Below, piece after piece: positions 12,355-24,329 of a stretch of 64,000 bases of DNA; position 1 is the first letter of the stretch, and every line of letters starts with the position of its first letter. A model generated the notes under the pieces. It saw nothing but the letters and a program-made list of their open reading frames with translations. It was not told the DNA's origin and made no database searches. Made by a program: the position numbers and the translations under genes. The DNA is from Onthophagus taurus (taxonomy: Eukaryota > Arthropoda > Insecta > Coleoptera > Scarabaeidae). The stretch covers positions 24,557,001 through 24,621,000 of the forward strand of contig NC_091972.1 in the NCBI RefSeq assembly GCF_036711975.1, written 5' to 3'.

Positions 12355-12465
12355 TGTACAGGGTGCCCAAATTTCGATAGGTTTGCAGGGTATCTCAGTT
12401 ATTATGAAAGATAGAAAGTTGCGGCTTTCGCGAATTTTTATAGCCCTCTTCGTTTTTGATATGAG
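12355..12465. mobile_element. Family B TIR-end fragment
   Basis: cagggtgcccaaatttcgat, then tttgcagggtatctcagtta and gatagaaagttgcggctttc; the reverse complement of 7620-7745. It separates two Tc1 relics and is a solo end with no partner nearby. Confidence 0.6.
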
Positions 12466-12529
12466 GGAGTGTTTCAAAATATATATTATATTATTTAAAA
12501 TTCAAAATATTATGGAAAAAAAATAAATA

Positions 12530-13502
12530 TCGGTTGATGTTCGCCATTTAATAGAAATGAGGGAAAATTATATAGTGAAATTGCTAAAACTGTTCGCAAA
12601 AGTCAAGCAACAATCCAAACAATTTTAAAAAAATTTAATTTAAATGGAAATGTATTAAATAAGCCACGCATTGGTCGTCCAAGAGTTTTAAATCTAGGTG
12701 ATACCCGAAGAATTTTAAAACGGGTGAAAGAAAATCCCAGAACAAGTGCTCCTCAACTGGCAGAAGAAATTCAACAAGCTACCCATAAAGTCTTGCATCC
12801 ACAAACTGTACGTAGAGTGTTAAGATTTAATGGTCGAGTTCCACAAAGAAAACCTTTGATTTCCCAACAAAACAAGGAGAAAAGGATTCAATTTGCTAAA
12901 AAATATCTTGTAAGTGACTTTGAATTTTGGAAACAGTTCTGTTTACTGAAAGTAAGTATAATATTTTCGTATCGGATGCCAGAGGAAAAATTTGGCGGAA
13001 GGCAAACCAAGAAATGAAATCAAAAAAATTGCTCCCAACCGTTAAACATAGTGGATGGTCGGTAATGGTTTGGGGCTCGATGGCGGCTTCTGGGCTAGGA
13101 AATTAGATTTTTATTGACAGTATCATGGACCATAGACGGTATTTGGAAATATTGCAAGGCAATTTGAAAAATCAGCAGAGCGCTTAGGGCTTGGAAATCA
13201 GTGGGTCTTCCAATAAGACAGCGACCCTAAGCATACCGCTTATGTTATGTGAGAATGGATTCTTTATAACGTACCAAACCAACTACATTCACCGCCCCAA
13301 TCGCCCGATCTCAACCCTATTGAGCACATTTGGGATCAGGTAGAACGAAGAGTCCGTAAATACAATGTTAAAAATAAGCAATCGTTAAAAGATGCGCTAA
13401 AGAAAGTTTGGGCTGAAATACCAGTCAGTGTAACTGAGAATCTTGTTCTTTCTATGCTAAGACGACTCCAGGCAGTTCAGGATTTGCAAGGTGGATATTA
13501 AA
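12530..13502 (+). pseudogene. Tc1-like transposase relic (nearly full length)
   Basis: An N-terminal helix-turn-helix part (KTVRKSQATIQTILKKF, NKPRIGRPRVL), an open stretch from about 12724 (PRTSAPQLAEEIQ...QTVRRVLR), then, after a frameshift near 12950, FTDESKYNIFVSD-like coding broken by a 1-2 nt change, GWSVMVWGSMAASG, WVFQQDSDPKHTA with the second Asp, an in-frame stop, PPQSPDLNPIEHIWDQ with the catalytic Glu, and the C-terminus MLRRLQAVQDLQGGY. At least three lesions. A candidate right TIR (ctatgtagacttttgtga, about 13743) follows; no left TIR was found. Confidence 0.8.
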
Positions 13503-14418
13503 ATAACACTACAAAATATTAAAATTTTTGTATTTGACTATGATTAATTTAATAATTACAAGTTTTATACATGTTTATGTAGACTTTTGTGAGCTGTTAA
13601 TTTTAGTTTAAATTTTTTTCCTTAGATTGTATTATCATAAAATAGTTATGATGTTTCAAAATTGTCTACATTCAGGTAGTAATAAATATTTTTAAAACAG
13701 AATGTTCAATAATATGATGTATTATTTAACGGAGTGAATTTACTATGTAGACTTTTGTGACTAATTGTAGTTTCGTTGTGGAAAATTTATGACATTTTCT
13801 GATTTCTAGTGACATTTTCAGTAATTCGATGATTGAGGTTAAGAAACGAATATATACCGGGTGTTTAATTTAAAATGACATACTTAAATGACATGCTTAT
13901 ATCTCAAAAACAAAAACTCAAATCGAAACAAGTTTCAAGTAAACATTTTTTGGTGAGAAGGACACATTGCACAGATGAACAGAAATTTCAGGGTTGCCTA
14001 AAGGCCCTTCTGACGTCATTTTTATTTTTTCAAATGGCACATATACTTTTTTCTTTCAACGTGTTGAACAACTTGACAAACTGATTATTTTTTCCTTAAA
14101 AAATTTTTTTCTTAAACTCTCCGTTGTGAAGATAAAAACAAAAAAAAATAAAATAACATGTTTCAAAATGTAATATGTGCGCTAACTTGCACATGGGATA
14201 AAAATTTCAAGCGAAAAAATCATTGTGATCAAAGCAAAAATGGAGCAATTCTTTACTCCACAGAAAATTCAGATGGTGTTAGCTTACGGTGAAAGTCGTG
14301 AAAATTTCGCTGAGGCCCATCGCATTTATGTTCGAAAATTTCCTGGAGAAAGAGCGCCTTGTCCTAAAACTTTATATCGAATAGTTACAAAATTTCAGGC
14401 ATTTCGTTAACGAGTGTA

Positions 14419-16366
14419 CAGGTGTCCCAATTTCGATGTCCGCATAGGCTATCTCCGAAACTAAAAGAGATAGAACAAAAGTAACTTACATGTCATGATA
14501 TCGTTTTTCGAGAAAATGATAATGGCGAAAACTCCGAACAGCTATCGTCTTTTGTTTTCGCCCTATCGGCAAAAACTGAAAATGTTGCGAAAACGACATT
14601 CGCGAATATCTCACTTATTATCAAAGATGGAGTATTATAAATAAAACATTATATGGGCAACTTTTTACGAAGAATTCAGTGGCGTAGGTAGAATTTTCTT
14701 CCCATCTTTTATTTTCGAGATTTTAGACGTAACTTTATTTTTTTTAATGGAAACCATAGTTGGCTATGACCTAAAATAATTTATTATTTTCTTCTGATAA
14801 CAAATATATATAGCTTATGGGGTATATTTCTTATAGTTATTGAATAATTAACAAAAATTCATTTTGTTCTATCTAAAACTAATGTATGTATTTAAAAGTT
14901 AATGTTGCTATGATGATAACCATATATACTATGATGTCATATAATGTATCAAATAATTGCTTAAGTTTGTATTTAAAAATTCGATAACAACTCTGGCATT
15001 ATGTGCTGGTACGAAGCACCAGCATGTTAAGTATCAAAGTATAACAAAACTGAATAAAACTTTACAATGAATTTCGAAAATTATGAAAAATGTAACATGA
15101 TGCTATATGTTATCAGATAAGAATGCGACGTTAGCCGCGGAATTATATTTCATAAGGTAACCGGAAAGAAGACAACCGCACGTAAGAACCTTCGGCCGGT
15201 TAGCAGAAAATTTAATAGATTTTTGGTCCTTCCTCAAACCACGTGCAGAAACATACCAAAATGACCTGCAAGAGGATGAAGTCAATGTGTTGGCTTCACT
15301 TGCGATAAATCCATCAACATCTTGCAGAGGAATTGAACAAGACGTCTGACCCAAAAGCCGCTGCTCCCGAATATGAAAGAAAAATAAGTATAAACCATAT
15401 TTACGTGCTGTCAATCTAAGATTAGAATTTTGTAGATGATATTTAGAAAAATTAAATAATCTGCTGTTTGTTCAAAATGTCATCTGGACCGATGAAGTCT
15501 CTGAGTGTTCAAAGAAGATTAGGGTTTAATGTATGGTGTGCCCTTTTAGATAATAGAATTTTGGCATATAGTATCTACTATAAAAACTTAAACTCAGGTA
15601 AATACTTCAATATATTAAGGCAGCACATTTAGCCTTTAGTCGACAATTTGCCATTAAATATGTCTTAAATGATATATTTTCAATATGACGGAATACCCGG
15701 AATATGACGGAATACACCAGCACATAATGCCAGAGTTGTTATTGAATTTTTAAATACTATTACAAACTTTAACAATAATTGGAAACAATGTTTTCCATCA
15801 TGGTATGGTTATCACCATAACAATATTAAATTTTAAATACATACAATAGTTTTAGTAAGAACAAAAGAATTGATACATTATGTTAAATCATAGTATGTAT
15901 GTATGGTTATAGATAGAACAAAATGAATTTTTGTTAATTATTCAATAACTATAAGAAATATACCCCACAAACTATATATATTTGTTATCAGAAGAAAATA
16001 ACAAATTATTTTAGGTCACAACCAACTATGGTTTCTATTTAAAAAAATAAAGTTACGTTTAAAATCTCGAAAATAAAAGATGGGAAAAAAATTCTACCTA
16101 CGCCACTGAATTCTTCGTAAAAAGTTGCCCATATAATGTTTTATTTATAATACTCCATCCTTGATAATAAGTGAGATATTCGCGATTGTCGTTTTCGGAA
16201 AATTTTTAGTTTTTGCCGATAGGGCGAAAACAAAAGACGATAACTGTTCGGAGTTTTCGGCATTAACATTTTCTCGAAAAACGAGATCATGACATGTAAG
16301 CTACTTTTTTTCTATCTCTTTTAGTTTCGGAGATAGTGTATGCGGACATCGAAATTGGGACACCTG
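14419..16366. mobile_element. 1.95-kb long-TIR mariner (family A), nested
   Basis: The ends caggtgtcccaatttcgatg and catcgaaattgggacacctg are flanked by TA. The arms of about 590-650 bp (14419-15010 and 15716-16366) share ctatcgtcttttgttttcgc, tttttacgaagaattcagtg and more. A second copy of the family is at 43947-45938. The interior carries a broken transposase. Confidence 0.88.
15107..15710 (+). pseudogene. Transposase relic of the family A element
   Basis: The plus strand reads LSDKNATLAAELYF, PERRQPHVRTFGRLAENLID, then YQNDLQEDEVNVLASLAINP, STSCRGIEQDV, PKSRCSRI, LFVQNVIWTDEVSE (first Asp) before decaying. This is the N-terminal two-thirds of a DUF4817-type mariner-superfamily transposase, with in-frame stops and frameshifts. 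An opposite-strand ORF covering 15103-15414 is its shadow. Confidence 0.65.
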
Positions 16367-17543
16367 TACATCGGATTTTGAAACTTTTAAGTATCATCCG
16401 TATCATGTCTCTCTACACCAACAATTACATGGCGATGGTTTCGAAAATCGTGTGCAATTTTGTACTTGGGCTATGGAAAAATTAAGATTGAATGAAACAT
16501 TTTTCTTCAATGTACTATTTTCCTACGAATCCTCTTTCGCCAATCACGGCCAAGTAAATCGTCAAACATGCACTACTGGTCACATAAAAATCCTCGTTGG
16601 CTAAGACAAGTTGATCATCAAAAACCTTGGTCAGTTAATGTCTGGTGCGGCATTGTTGGCAATAAAATAATTGGCCCTTTTTTTTAGTGATGGCAATAAA
16701 TTGCAGAAAGTATTGGAATTGTTTGTTGAACGATTTACCGGTTTTGTTGGAAGACCTTACTCTGGAGCGAAGACTTGCGCTATGGTATCAGCATGATGGA
16801 TGTCCATCTCATTATGCTCTAGCCGCAAGAAAAGTTTTAGACGAAATGTTTCCTGAAAAATAGATAGGACGTAATGGACCGGTGAATTGGGCAGCTAGAT
16901 CACCCGACTTAACTTCTCCCGATTTCTTTCTTTGGGGTTACCTCAAAGAGAAAGTTTACAACCAGGTTTCAACAACACCAAACGATATGAAAAACCGTAT
17001 CAGAGCAGCTTGCGAATCAATAACTGAAGAAGTGCTGGGCAATGTGCAGAGAACGTTTTCAATGAGAATTCAGAAATGTTTAGAAGTGAATGGTCATCAT
17101 TTTGAGCATTTAATCGATGTATAAAGGTATCTTTATAAATTTTAATCAATGTTCTAAGGTGATTTCAAAAATGAAGAAGAATTTTAGTACTATTTTACGA
17201 TTAATTAAATTGTTTTTTTATGAATTAAATTTTTTTAATTACATTTAGAAAAACGTTTTTATTTTTCTTTTTGTAAATATCTTCATAACGCAGAATTTAA
17301 GAAAAAAAAATTTTTAAGCAAAAAATACTTAGTCTGTCAAGGTGTTCAAGACGTTGGCGTTGAAAGAAAAAAGTATATGTGCGATTTGAAAAAATGAAAA
17401 TGACGTCAGAAGGGCCTTTAGGCAACCCTGAAAAAAAATCTGCTCATGTGTACCCTGTGCCCTCTTTTTCACCAAAAAAGTTTATTCGATTCGAGTTTTG
17501 GTTTTCGAGATATAAGCATATGTCATTTTAAACAAAACACCTG

Positions 17544-20020
17544 TATAAGTTTTTAAATACTATTTTAAAGAAGTACAATTTTATTGTAAATATGCGTTAC
17601 AACCGAATGAAAGTAAGCAATTTGGAATTAAATTTCAATTATGTAAGTATAATTAGACAATTGAAACTATTACCAACTTAAAAACAATTTAACAGTTATT
17701 AAAATCGATTTTTTTTTGGCATTTATTTCCGATATGAATGTATTTTTTTCTTATCTTTGTTTCGCGATACAATTCGTACTGTTTTGGGATTCATGGTGAT
17801 ATTTGGGATTCTCTGACTCTGCAAATGATTTGGCTATGTTAACTACAGTAGTTGTCAGATGATTCTTAATCATTTTTTGCAAACTATGAACCATTATTGT
17901 TATTTTATTTAAATAACTTTAGGTTGATAGCAGTAAATAACAATTTTTACTAAAGCAACATATATTTTAACACAATATATATCCAAATCGGAATATTTAT
18001 AAAAATTGGGACAAGAAGTTTTTTAAATGATTTTTATCTTCTTTTAAGTTTATGTTTAAGTTTTAATCTGTTGTTTCTATCTACTTATTATTATTCAATT
18101 AGACCCGAATGAAGAATGTTGTTTATGTTCTTTTTATACGCGGTATAAAATACAATGATCTAAAAAACTCTTTTTTATTAAGAACTAAATAGAAATTATT
18201 ATAATTGATTATGAAACTTCCGTATTTTTATATATTTTTTGGAAATTCCTTTCTAGTATTAAAATAAATAAACTAAAAATTCTGCGGTCAATTATTACGT
18301 TAATTCTAAAGTGACTCGAACGCTATCTGACAGGCGCAAAATAACTACATAAAACTGATGGAGACTCAATTTAGAGCTTTAGTATAATACCAACGTGAGA
18401 ACAGCATCACCTTCAGGAGCTATTATAGTTCGGTAAATCCGGAGCGAAATCGTTTTTAACCGTTTTTCAAAAACAAACAAAAAGATCCTTTCAAGATGAC
18501 GACTTTCTAAATTCTACAAAAAAAGTTGTAAATTACAAACAAGTTGAGGTCATACAGGTAAGTTTAAATCTTATAAAAAAATATTTTTTTTGATTAATTA
18601 AAATAATAAAATAACTGCCTATTAAAACTAATTTTTAAATATTTTGGAATGGAAATTTTTCTTCGAATATTATATTCGTTTTGCATAAGAAACAAAATTG
18701 TTTGCTACCGTAACAAAACCAGTTCCACTTTAAAGACGCTTTTAGAACGCTAAATTGTTAACAAACACTTCGAACATTTGTGAAACTAATTATCGAGGGA
18801 CGATTTCATTAAACACCAAATCATTTCGATGTGGTGGTGAACACTCCAGCCTTTAAAAATAAAAAAGAACTAACCATAATAATGGGATAGGAAAATATTG
18901 TATTATATTGTAACGTTGGGCGTCAATTCTCCTTCTCGAAAACCGTCGTTTCCATTGGTTCAACACATTTTAATTTGTTTTCTTTTCAAATTTACAACGT
19001 CTTAATAGTATCTTTTTACCTTCCATATAAATTTCTGGATTCAACCAGTTCATACAAAGTAATAATAATAATTTGCGTTGAATCATTTATGAAATGCATT
19101 ATAGCCATGTGTTTTCATTATCTCTTCATGATGCAAATATATCAACTTTTTTAAACGTACAAAACAACAATTAGCAACATAAATACTATTTTTAAATAGA
19201 AATCATGTTACATCAGAGTCAAACAAAAATCAAACAATTTCAATACAAAAATCTACGTTTTATTTGATCATTTTGTTAATCAAATTAGAAATTTCACCGT
19301 CATCACTTTTAAAATGGTCCAAAAACGCATTCGCCCCAATTGGATACGGTCCAAGAACAATTTGTGATGACCGCACAAGTCAATTATCGTCAAATAATTT
19401 CGTTTTTTAAGTTTGTTACTTTGAAATTCGATGCAATTTTAAATTTCAAGATCGTTACTCTAAATTAATTCGGCACATTTAATTCGGTTATTTTGAATGA
19501 CGGTTTTTTATTTATGTTGTTGTGTTGTACCTGAAGCTTTTAAGCGGATGATGAATGAAAATTTGTTGAATGAAACGTACCGATTTTATAATTGATATAA
19601 ACGGTACATGTTTGAAAATAATCCGATTTAACAATGAAAGTACGATTATTTTATTTTCAATTTATATAAATAAATATAAAACTATTTTTGTTTTGAAAGA
19701 AGAGTATTATTATTTCTGAATATTACAATGCTATTTTGTAATTCCTTTTTTAGATTGTATATGAGGCATACAAAGTATACACAAATAGTTTAAGAGCTGT
19801 GTTAAAATCACTTATAGCAGAAATCGAGTATTTTTCTCTAGCGTATGTAGCAGAAACCTAACATGAGCCTTAATCTAATGTTAACTAACGAATAGTTAGT
19901 TACTCAGATTTGTTGTTTACTCGTTTACTTTTGAAACTTTGTATAAAAAGCGGCAAACGTATAAAACAATCAAATAGAAACAAATATAAATAGATCTTAA
20001 TAATAGATGATGTTAGAAAT
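17544..20020. other. 2.5 kb with no recognised gene or TE
   Basis: AT-rich, low-complexity in parts. No coding pattern seen. A sharp CAG/GTAAGT donor-like site ends a less AT-rich patch at 18557 and could mark a non-coding 5' exon of the Lgr1-type gene downstream, but nothing confirms this. Confidence 0.3.
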
Positions 20021-20029
20021 AAAAGTCAA

Positions 20030-20115
20030 GCGAGAAACTTCTAGGTTATGCCGTGCGTCTATTAAAATACTGTTTGACATTTTAAATGCAACGTTGCAAC
20101 TTTGATTTTCATTAG
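20030..20115. repeat. Fragment of the dispersed CTAGAAC repeat family
   Basis: tgccgtgcgtctattaaaat then ctgtttgac and aatgcaacgttgcaac match the side block of the copies at 61790 and 925; the tandem actagaac part is absent. Confidence 0.5.
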
Positions 20116-20589
20116 CTTCACTTTAATAACACTGGTGGAAGCCTACAAATTTCTGGAAAATGTACTTTCCAAACGAGAAGTACATCACCAGACGAGGAAG
20201 AATACTGCGGTAAATGTGCCAAATATTAATTTTAGTCAATAATTCCAGTCTAAGTTTTTATGAGATGTGCTGTTTCAGGCTATTTATTTTTTGAGCAATA
20301 TTTTGTAATGCATAATGCATTACGGGAGTTATGAAAATTCGTCAAAGATTGATTCCTTCCTATGATCTCTAAGTTAATACGATAAATTGGAAAATAAAGA
20401 TTTGAAACTATGGATGGTTATATTAGTGAGCAAAAGACATAACACTTATTACGTATTTATCTCTAACTCGATTTGACATGAACACTACAAAAGGAAAAAC
20501 AACTTTTACTAGTATTTCTTACTTTTGATCTGCAAACACTGAAAACCTGACCCCAGAAACAATACGATTTTGAGTGATGGGTCAAAAAT

Positions 20590-20877
20590 GATAAAAACTT
20601 GCAAGGATTAAGACAATTAATGGACTACGAGATAAGAGAACTACAGAAAAGACAAGAACTATCAACGTGGATTAAAGCCCAGAGGCTGAGGTGGTTGGTT
20701 GTGGTGTCGAAAATGTCGGCAGAGAACGTTGGGTGCAGGGTACTCAAACACCGCGTGATGAATGGTATATGGAGTTTTAGGGAGGATTTGAGCGCTCTGC
20801 AGGTGCAGAACTCAGCCCAAAATCGAGACGAATGGAGGCGTGTTGTAAATGAGGCCAAGACTCACAATGGGCTGTAG
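20590..20877 (+). pseudogene. 3' end of a LINE ORF2 (RTE/craniofacial-like C-terminus)
   Basis: An open frame ends RDEWRRVVNEAKTHNGL at TAG 20875-20877, preceded by LSTWIKAQRLRWLVVVSKMS and GIWSFREDLSALQVQN. This matches the C-terminal pattern common in insect non-LTR retrotransposons (RLRWLGHV..., a DDL..L-WR...A.DR-EWR pattern, then EAKTHNGL). Upstream reverse-transcriptase sequence is missing, as expected for a 5'-truncated copy. Confidence 0.75.
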
Positions 20878-22260
20878 TGCAATAGCATGAAAAGGCACTG
20901 CAGAGGCAAGAACGAAAATGGAGAAAGAAAAAAGGGGGCTGGTAATAGAAGGAAGAGACTGGAAAGAGGATAAAAGTTGCGGATGCATAGGAGGAAGATC
21001 AGAAAGAAACTGTAATGACAACTGTAAGAAACTAAATATGTGTGTGTGTAGCCTGAAAAGGTACTGCAGAGGCAAGAACGAAAATGGAGAAAGAGAAAAG
21101 GGGGTTGGTAATAGAAGGAAGAGACTGGTCAGAGACTGGAAAGAGGATAAAAGCTGCGGATGCACAGGAGGAAGACCAGAAAGAAACTGTAATGACAAGT
21201 GTAAGAAACTACTAATAGAAGAAAGAAACTGGAAATACGAAAAAAGCGTTCGATACATAGAAAGAAAACTGAAAAGAAGTTGTAAAGGAAAAACATGACT
21301 TGAAAGAGTAGTGGAACGCTGGAAAGAGACTGGTAGTTGAAGAAAGAGACTGGATTGAGAAGAGATAGACTGGAAAGGTACTGCAAATCCAAGGAACTAG
21401 AGAAAGAGAACAGGAAACTGGTGATGAAAAAAATAAACTGAACACTAGAAAGGCGAAAATAGCTCTGAATACATAGGAAAAATACTTGAAGGGAGCTGTA
21501 CACACAAGAAAGGAACTTGATGTAATGGTGTAAGGGTAATGAATGATAATAGAAGGAAGAGACTGGACTGAGAACAGGGCAACTGGAAAGAATCTACAAA
21601 GGTAAAAAAAGCGAAGAGGAAGACAAGTAATAGAAGAAAGGGATATGAAAGAAACTGTAAAGACAAGGAAATGACTTGACAGAGTAATCGAAGACTGGAT
21701 AGACTACTAATAGAAGAAACAGTGTGCACAGAGACTGCAAAAAATGAAAAAAAAGCTCTCAATACAAAGGAGGAAGACTGAAAAGAAACTGACGGTAAGA
21801 AAGAGACTTATCGGAGTAATAGAAGAAATCCATGTTAATAATTTACTGAAATTGCAAAAATGAAACTTCTTACTTGCTTTTTGTTATTTATTACATAGGA
21901 AGAAGTCTGGAAAGAAGTTGATAGAGTGGTGGAAGGTTGGAAGAAGACTAGTAATAAGGGGTATAACCTGAATAGAGACTCAACGGATGGAAAAAGCTCT
22001 GTATGAATACTGGAAAAAAACTGTAAAGCGAGAATATGATTTGACAGAGTAATGAAAGTCTGGAAACAGACTTATAATAGAAAAGAGGGACTGAACAGAG
22101 ACTACAAAGAGGAAACAAACTGTGGGTACATAGGAAGAAGACTGAAAAGGAACTGTACAGACAAGAAAGGAACTTGACAGTGGTGAAAGTTTGGTAATGG
22201 AAGGAAATGACTGGACTGAGAAGACGGGGACTGAAAAGGGTATACAAAAGTAATAAAAAA
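20878..22260 (+). repeat. Purine-rich minisatellite
   Basis: About 1.4 kb in which the plus strand is dominated by A and G with recurring agaaggaagagactgg and gaaagaaactgtaa motifs. One clear long unit, gaaaaggnactgcagaggca, starts at 20889 and again at 21055 (166-bp period); later copies decay. The mirror-image long minus-strand ORFs (Phe/Ser/Leu-rich) are artefacts of the composition. It begins immediately after the LINE 3' end, so it may have grown from that element's 3' tail. Confidence 0.75.
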
Positions 22261-23630
22261 CCTAAATGAAGGGAAGAAATAGAAACTGTGATTTAGCTCA
22301 GAAGTCTGTTAATAAATTATCTATGTTCTAAAGAAAGTCAAAAATGTGATATTAATAAGAATTGATTTTGTCGACAAAATGTGCGTGCGACATGGAAACA
22401 AAATGAAAAAAAAAAGAAAAATTTACATCTTCGACAAATAATTGGAGAATTTCTTTCCTTTGCAAACAAAAACTGCAGAAATGTGCATCTACCGACTAAT
22501 TAGAAATCAAAGAAATTGTAACCAATATAATCAAAGATACATGAAATATCAGGTTAAGTCAAGCAGTAATCTTGACATTTTCTTTGCTTATATGAGGGAA
22601 GTCTCGACCACTTCCAGTTATACAATTTTATTAAAATTATATGTATATCATTGTGTTATATAATTTTATTTAGAAACGGTGTTATAACTTTTTACTTATA
22701 AAAGTTGATATAAATTAATAGTTTAATAGTCCTCTAAAACTGGAGAACCTTTTATATTAACTTTATTTTGATGATTTTTTTAAGAACGTCCTGTATTTAA
22801 TGCAAGTTTGTAAAGATGTTTTGCAACTCCGCAGTTTTCTTAACAAATCGCCTTTTTGTTTGTGTAGGAATACTTTTAACGTTTGTCGCCTTTTATATCA
22901 GCTTTCGAATTGAAATAAGTATTATCATGCTTATAAACAATATTTTATTGTTACTTCAAACCATTTTTGTACAAAAATAATACAGATTTATTCGTCATTC
23001 GAAACAGTTTTTTTTTGTGTGTGAAGTGATGAAATTGGCGAATTTGTTTATATTATCAGATTTGTTTTGACTCTTTGAATTTATTTTTGGTAAGTTTAAT
23101 GTCTTTTTTTGTTTTGAAACGAAAGTAAATCGAGATTATTCATCAACAAAAAAACTTTCTAAAAATATCATTTCATTTTGATCTTTATTAAAAGAGATTT
23201 TATCTAAAATATTTATTGTTATAAGTGCTTTTGAAAATTAAATAATTAAGTATTTACGAAAATATTCCACCACTTATGTTTTTTTAAAGTTTATTTTAAT
23301 AGGTACCAATTAAAAAAAATATTTATGAAATTAGTCTAGGTTAGTATTCTCCAATTAAATCTACATTGATCCAATTTAAACCAATTTATCTTCGAGAACT
23401 TCTCCAATTGATTCTACCTGTGAGAAAATGACGTATAATTTTTTTTAAATAAATTTGGTGTCGTATTTGCGTGTTTTAAAATTTTTATTGTATTTGTGGA
23501 TTTACATATGGTTCGTATTATTTTATTCCCTTTTTAAATCAAAACTTATTTTTTAACAATGTATTTTGCCTAAAACTTTGAATTAAATCAACTTTTTTTT
23601 ACTACTACTTTTTTTACTACTTTTTTAATT
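22261..23630. other. Gene-free stretch
   Basis: AT-rich; no gene, inverted repeat or TE family recognised. Confidence 0.35.
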
Positions 23631-23634
23631 ACTA

Positions 23635-23790
23635 CTATAAGACGAACGCTTTCAGGGTTGGTATTAATTGAACTAAAATTACAACTAATGTCAACACTAT
23701 CACTAGAACTAACACTAGATAGAGAACTAGAAACTATCGGGTTTTGAAAAAGTATTTGACGTTTCGGATGCAACCTTCTTTAGAAATAAG
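23635..23790. repeat. Dispersed CTAGAAC repeat family copy
   Basis: gacgaacgctttcagggttg, then actaaaattacaactaat and ctagaactaacactagat, followed by cgggttttgaaaaagtattt and gacgtttcggatgcaacc. Same order as the copy at 61700-61870. Confidence 0.65.
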
Positions 23791-24290
23791 ATCAAAGTAA
23801 CAAATGAGTTTATCCCAATTTTTTGCAATATCTTTGTAAAGGTTATGTTCCATGTTATTGGCGCCTGTATTGTTAGTGCACATGGTGCCTTTTTTAATTT
23901 GTATACTATTCCTATTCCAGTTTCCTTGTTCTCATAATCTTGCGGTATTTCTATGTAAACATCATCTTCTAGAGTTCCGTATAAAAATGCGGATTTTATA
24001 TCAAACTTGGCTATATGACTAGTTTGAGCTGCTGCTATCGCAAACAAAGGTCTTGTTGCACTTCAGTGTATTGCTACTCTATATAATTCATCAATTGATT
24101 TGATTTCTTGTTAAAAACTTTTAACCACTAACCTAGCTTTAAAAATTCCATCTTCTTTGATTTTAAAGATTCACTTCTAGATACATACTAATTTCCAACC
24201 ATTTTCTTTCAGTGACTTTTTTCTTCTTCTATAGTCTTTTTCCATTTCTCTGTGTCTTTATCATTTAGTGCTTTTTCGTTAACTTTAAGT
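23790..24290 (-). pseudogene. Ty1/copia reverse-transcriptase relic
   Basis: The minus strand reads, from the upstream side, ALNDKDTEKWKKTIEEEKS, KIKEDGIFKARLVVKSF-like sequence with breaks, then FAIAAAQTSHIAKFDIKSAF, YGTLEDDVYIEIPQDYENKE and VYKLKKA, the pattern of copia RT (first Asp in FDIKSAFLYG). The FDD-box half is missing. It abuts the CTAGAAC repeat at 23790. Confidence 0.8.
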
Positions 24291-24329
24291 TAAATACACA
24301 TATTTCTTTAATTTTCCGGTGTCTTAGAA

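Larger units (their letters stand above)
14240..17124 (+). pseudogene. Mariner-superfamily transposase split by a nested element
   Basis: Part 1 (14240-14410) starts at ATG: MEQFFTPQKIQMVLAYGESR, AEAHRIYVRKFPGER, the helix-turn-helix of the DUF4817-containing Tc1/mariner group; it stops just before the nested insert. Part 2 (about 16374-17124) gives YHPYHVSLHQQLHGDGFENR, FFFNVLFSYESSFANHGQVN (first catalytic Asp changed to Tyr), WYQHDGCPSHYALAARKV (second Asp), SPDLTSPDFFLWGYLKEKVY (third acidic position region) and a C-terminus at TAA 17122-17124. Frameshifts occur around 16560, 16680 and 16860. About 50 residues expected between the parts are absent, so a deletion accompanied or preceded the insertion. 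Confidence 0.85.
13857..17543. mobile_element. 3.7-kb mariner-superfamily element with ~290-bp TIRs
   Basis: The left end ccgggtgtttaatttaaaat and the right end (complement of attttaaacaaaacacctg) lie next to TA dinucleotides. The arms run to about 14155 and from about 17255, sharing gggttgcctaaaggcccttc then tgacgtcattttt and the region around cttaaactctccgttgtgaa. It encodes a broken DDE transposase and is interrupted by another element at 14419-16366. Confidence 0.85.

Noticed and set aside
15103..15414. Minus-strand 103-codon ORF
   Set aside because: Lies antisense to the recognisable family A transposase on the plus strand; its own translation has no family pattern.
20812..22247. Several long Ser/Phe/Leu-rich minus-strand ORFs
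   Set aside because: Created by the purine-rich minisatellite; the pyrimidine strand avoids stop codons by composition.
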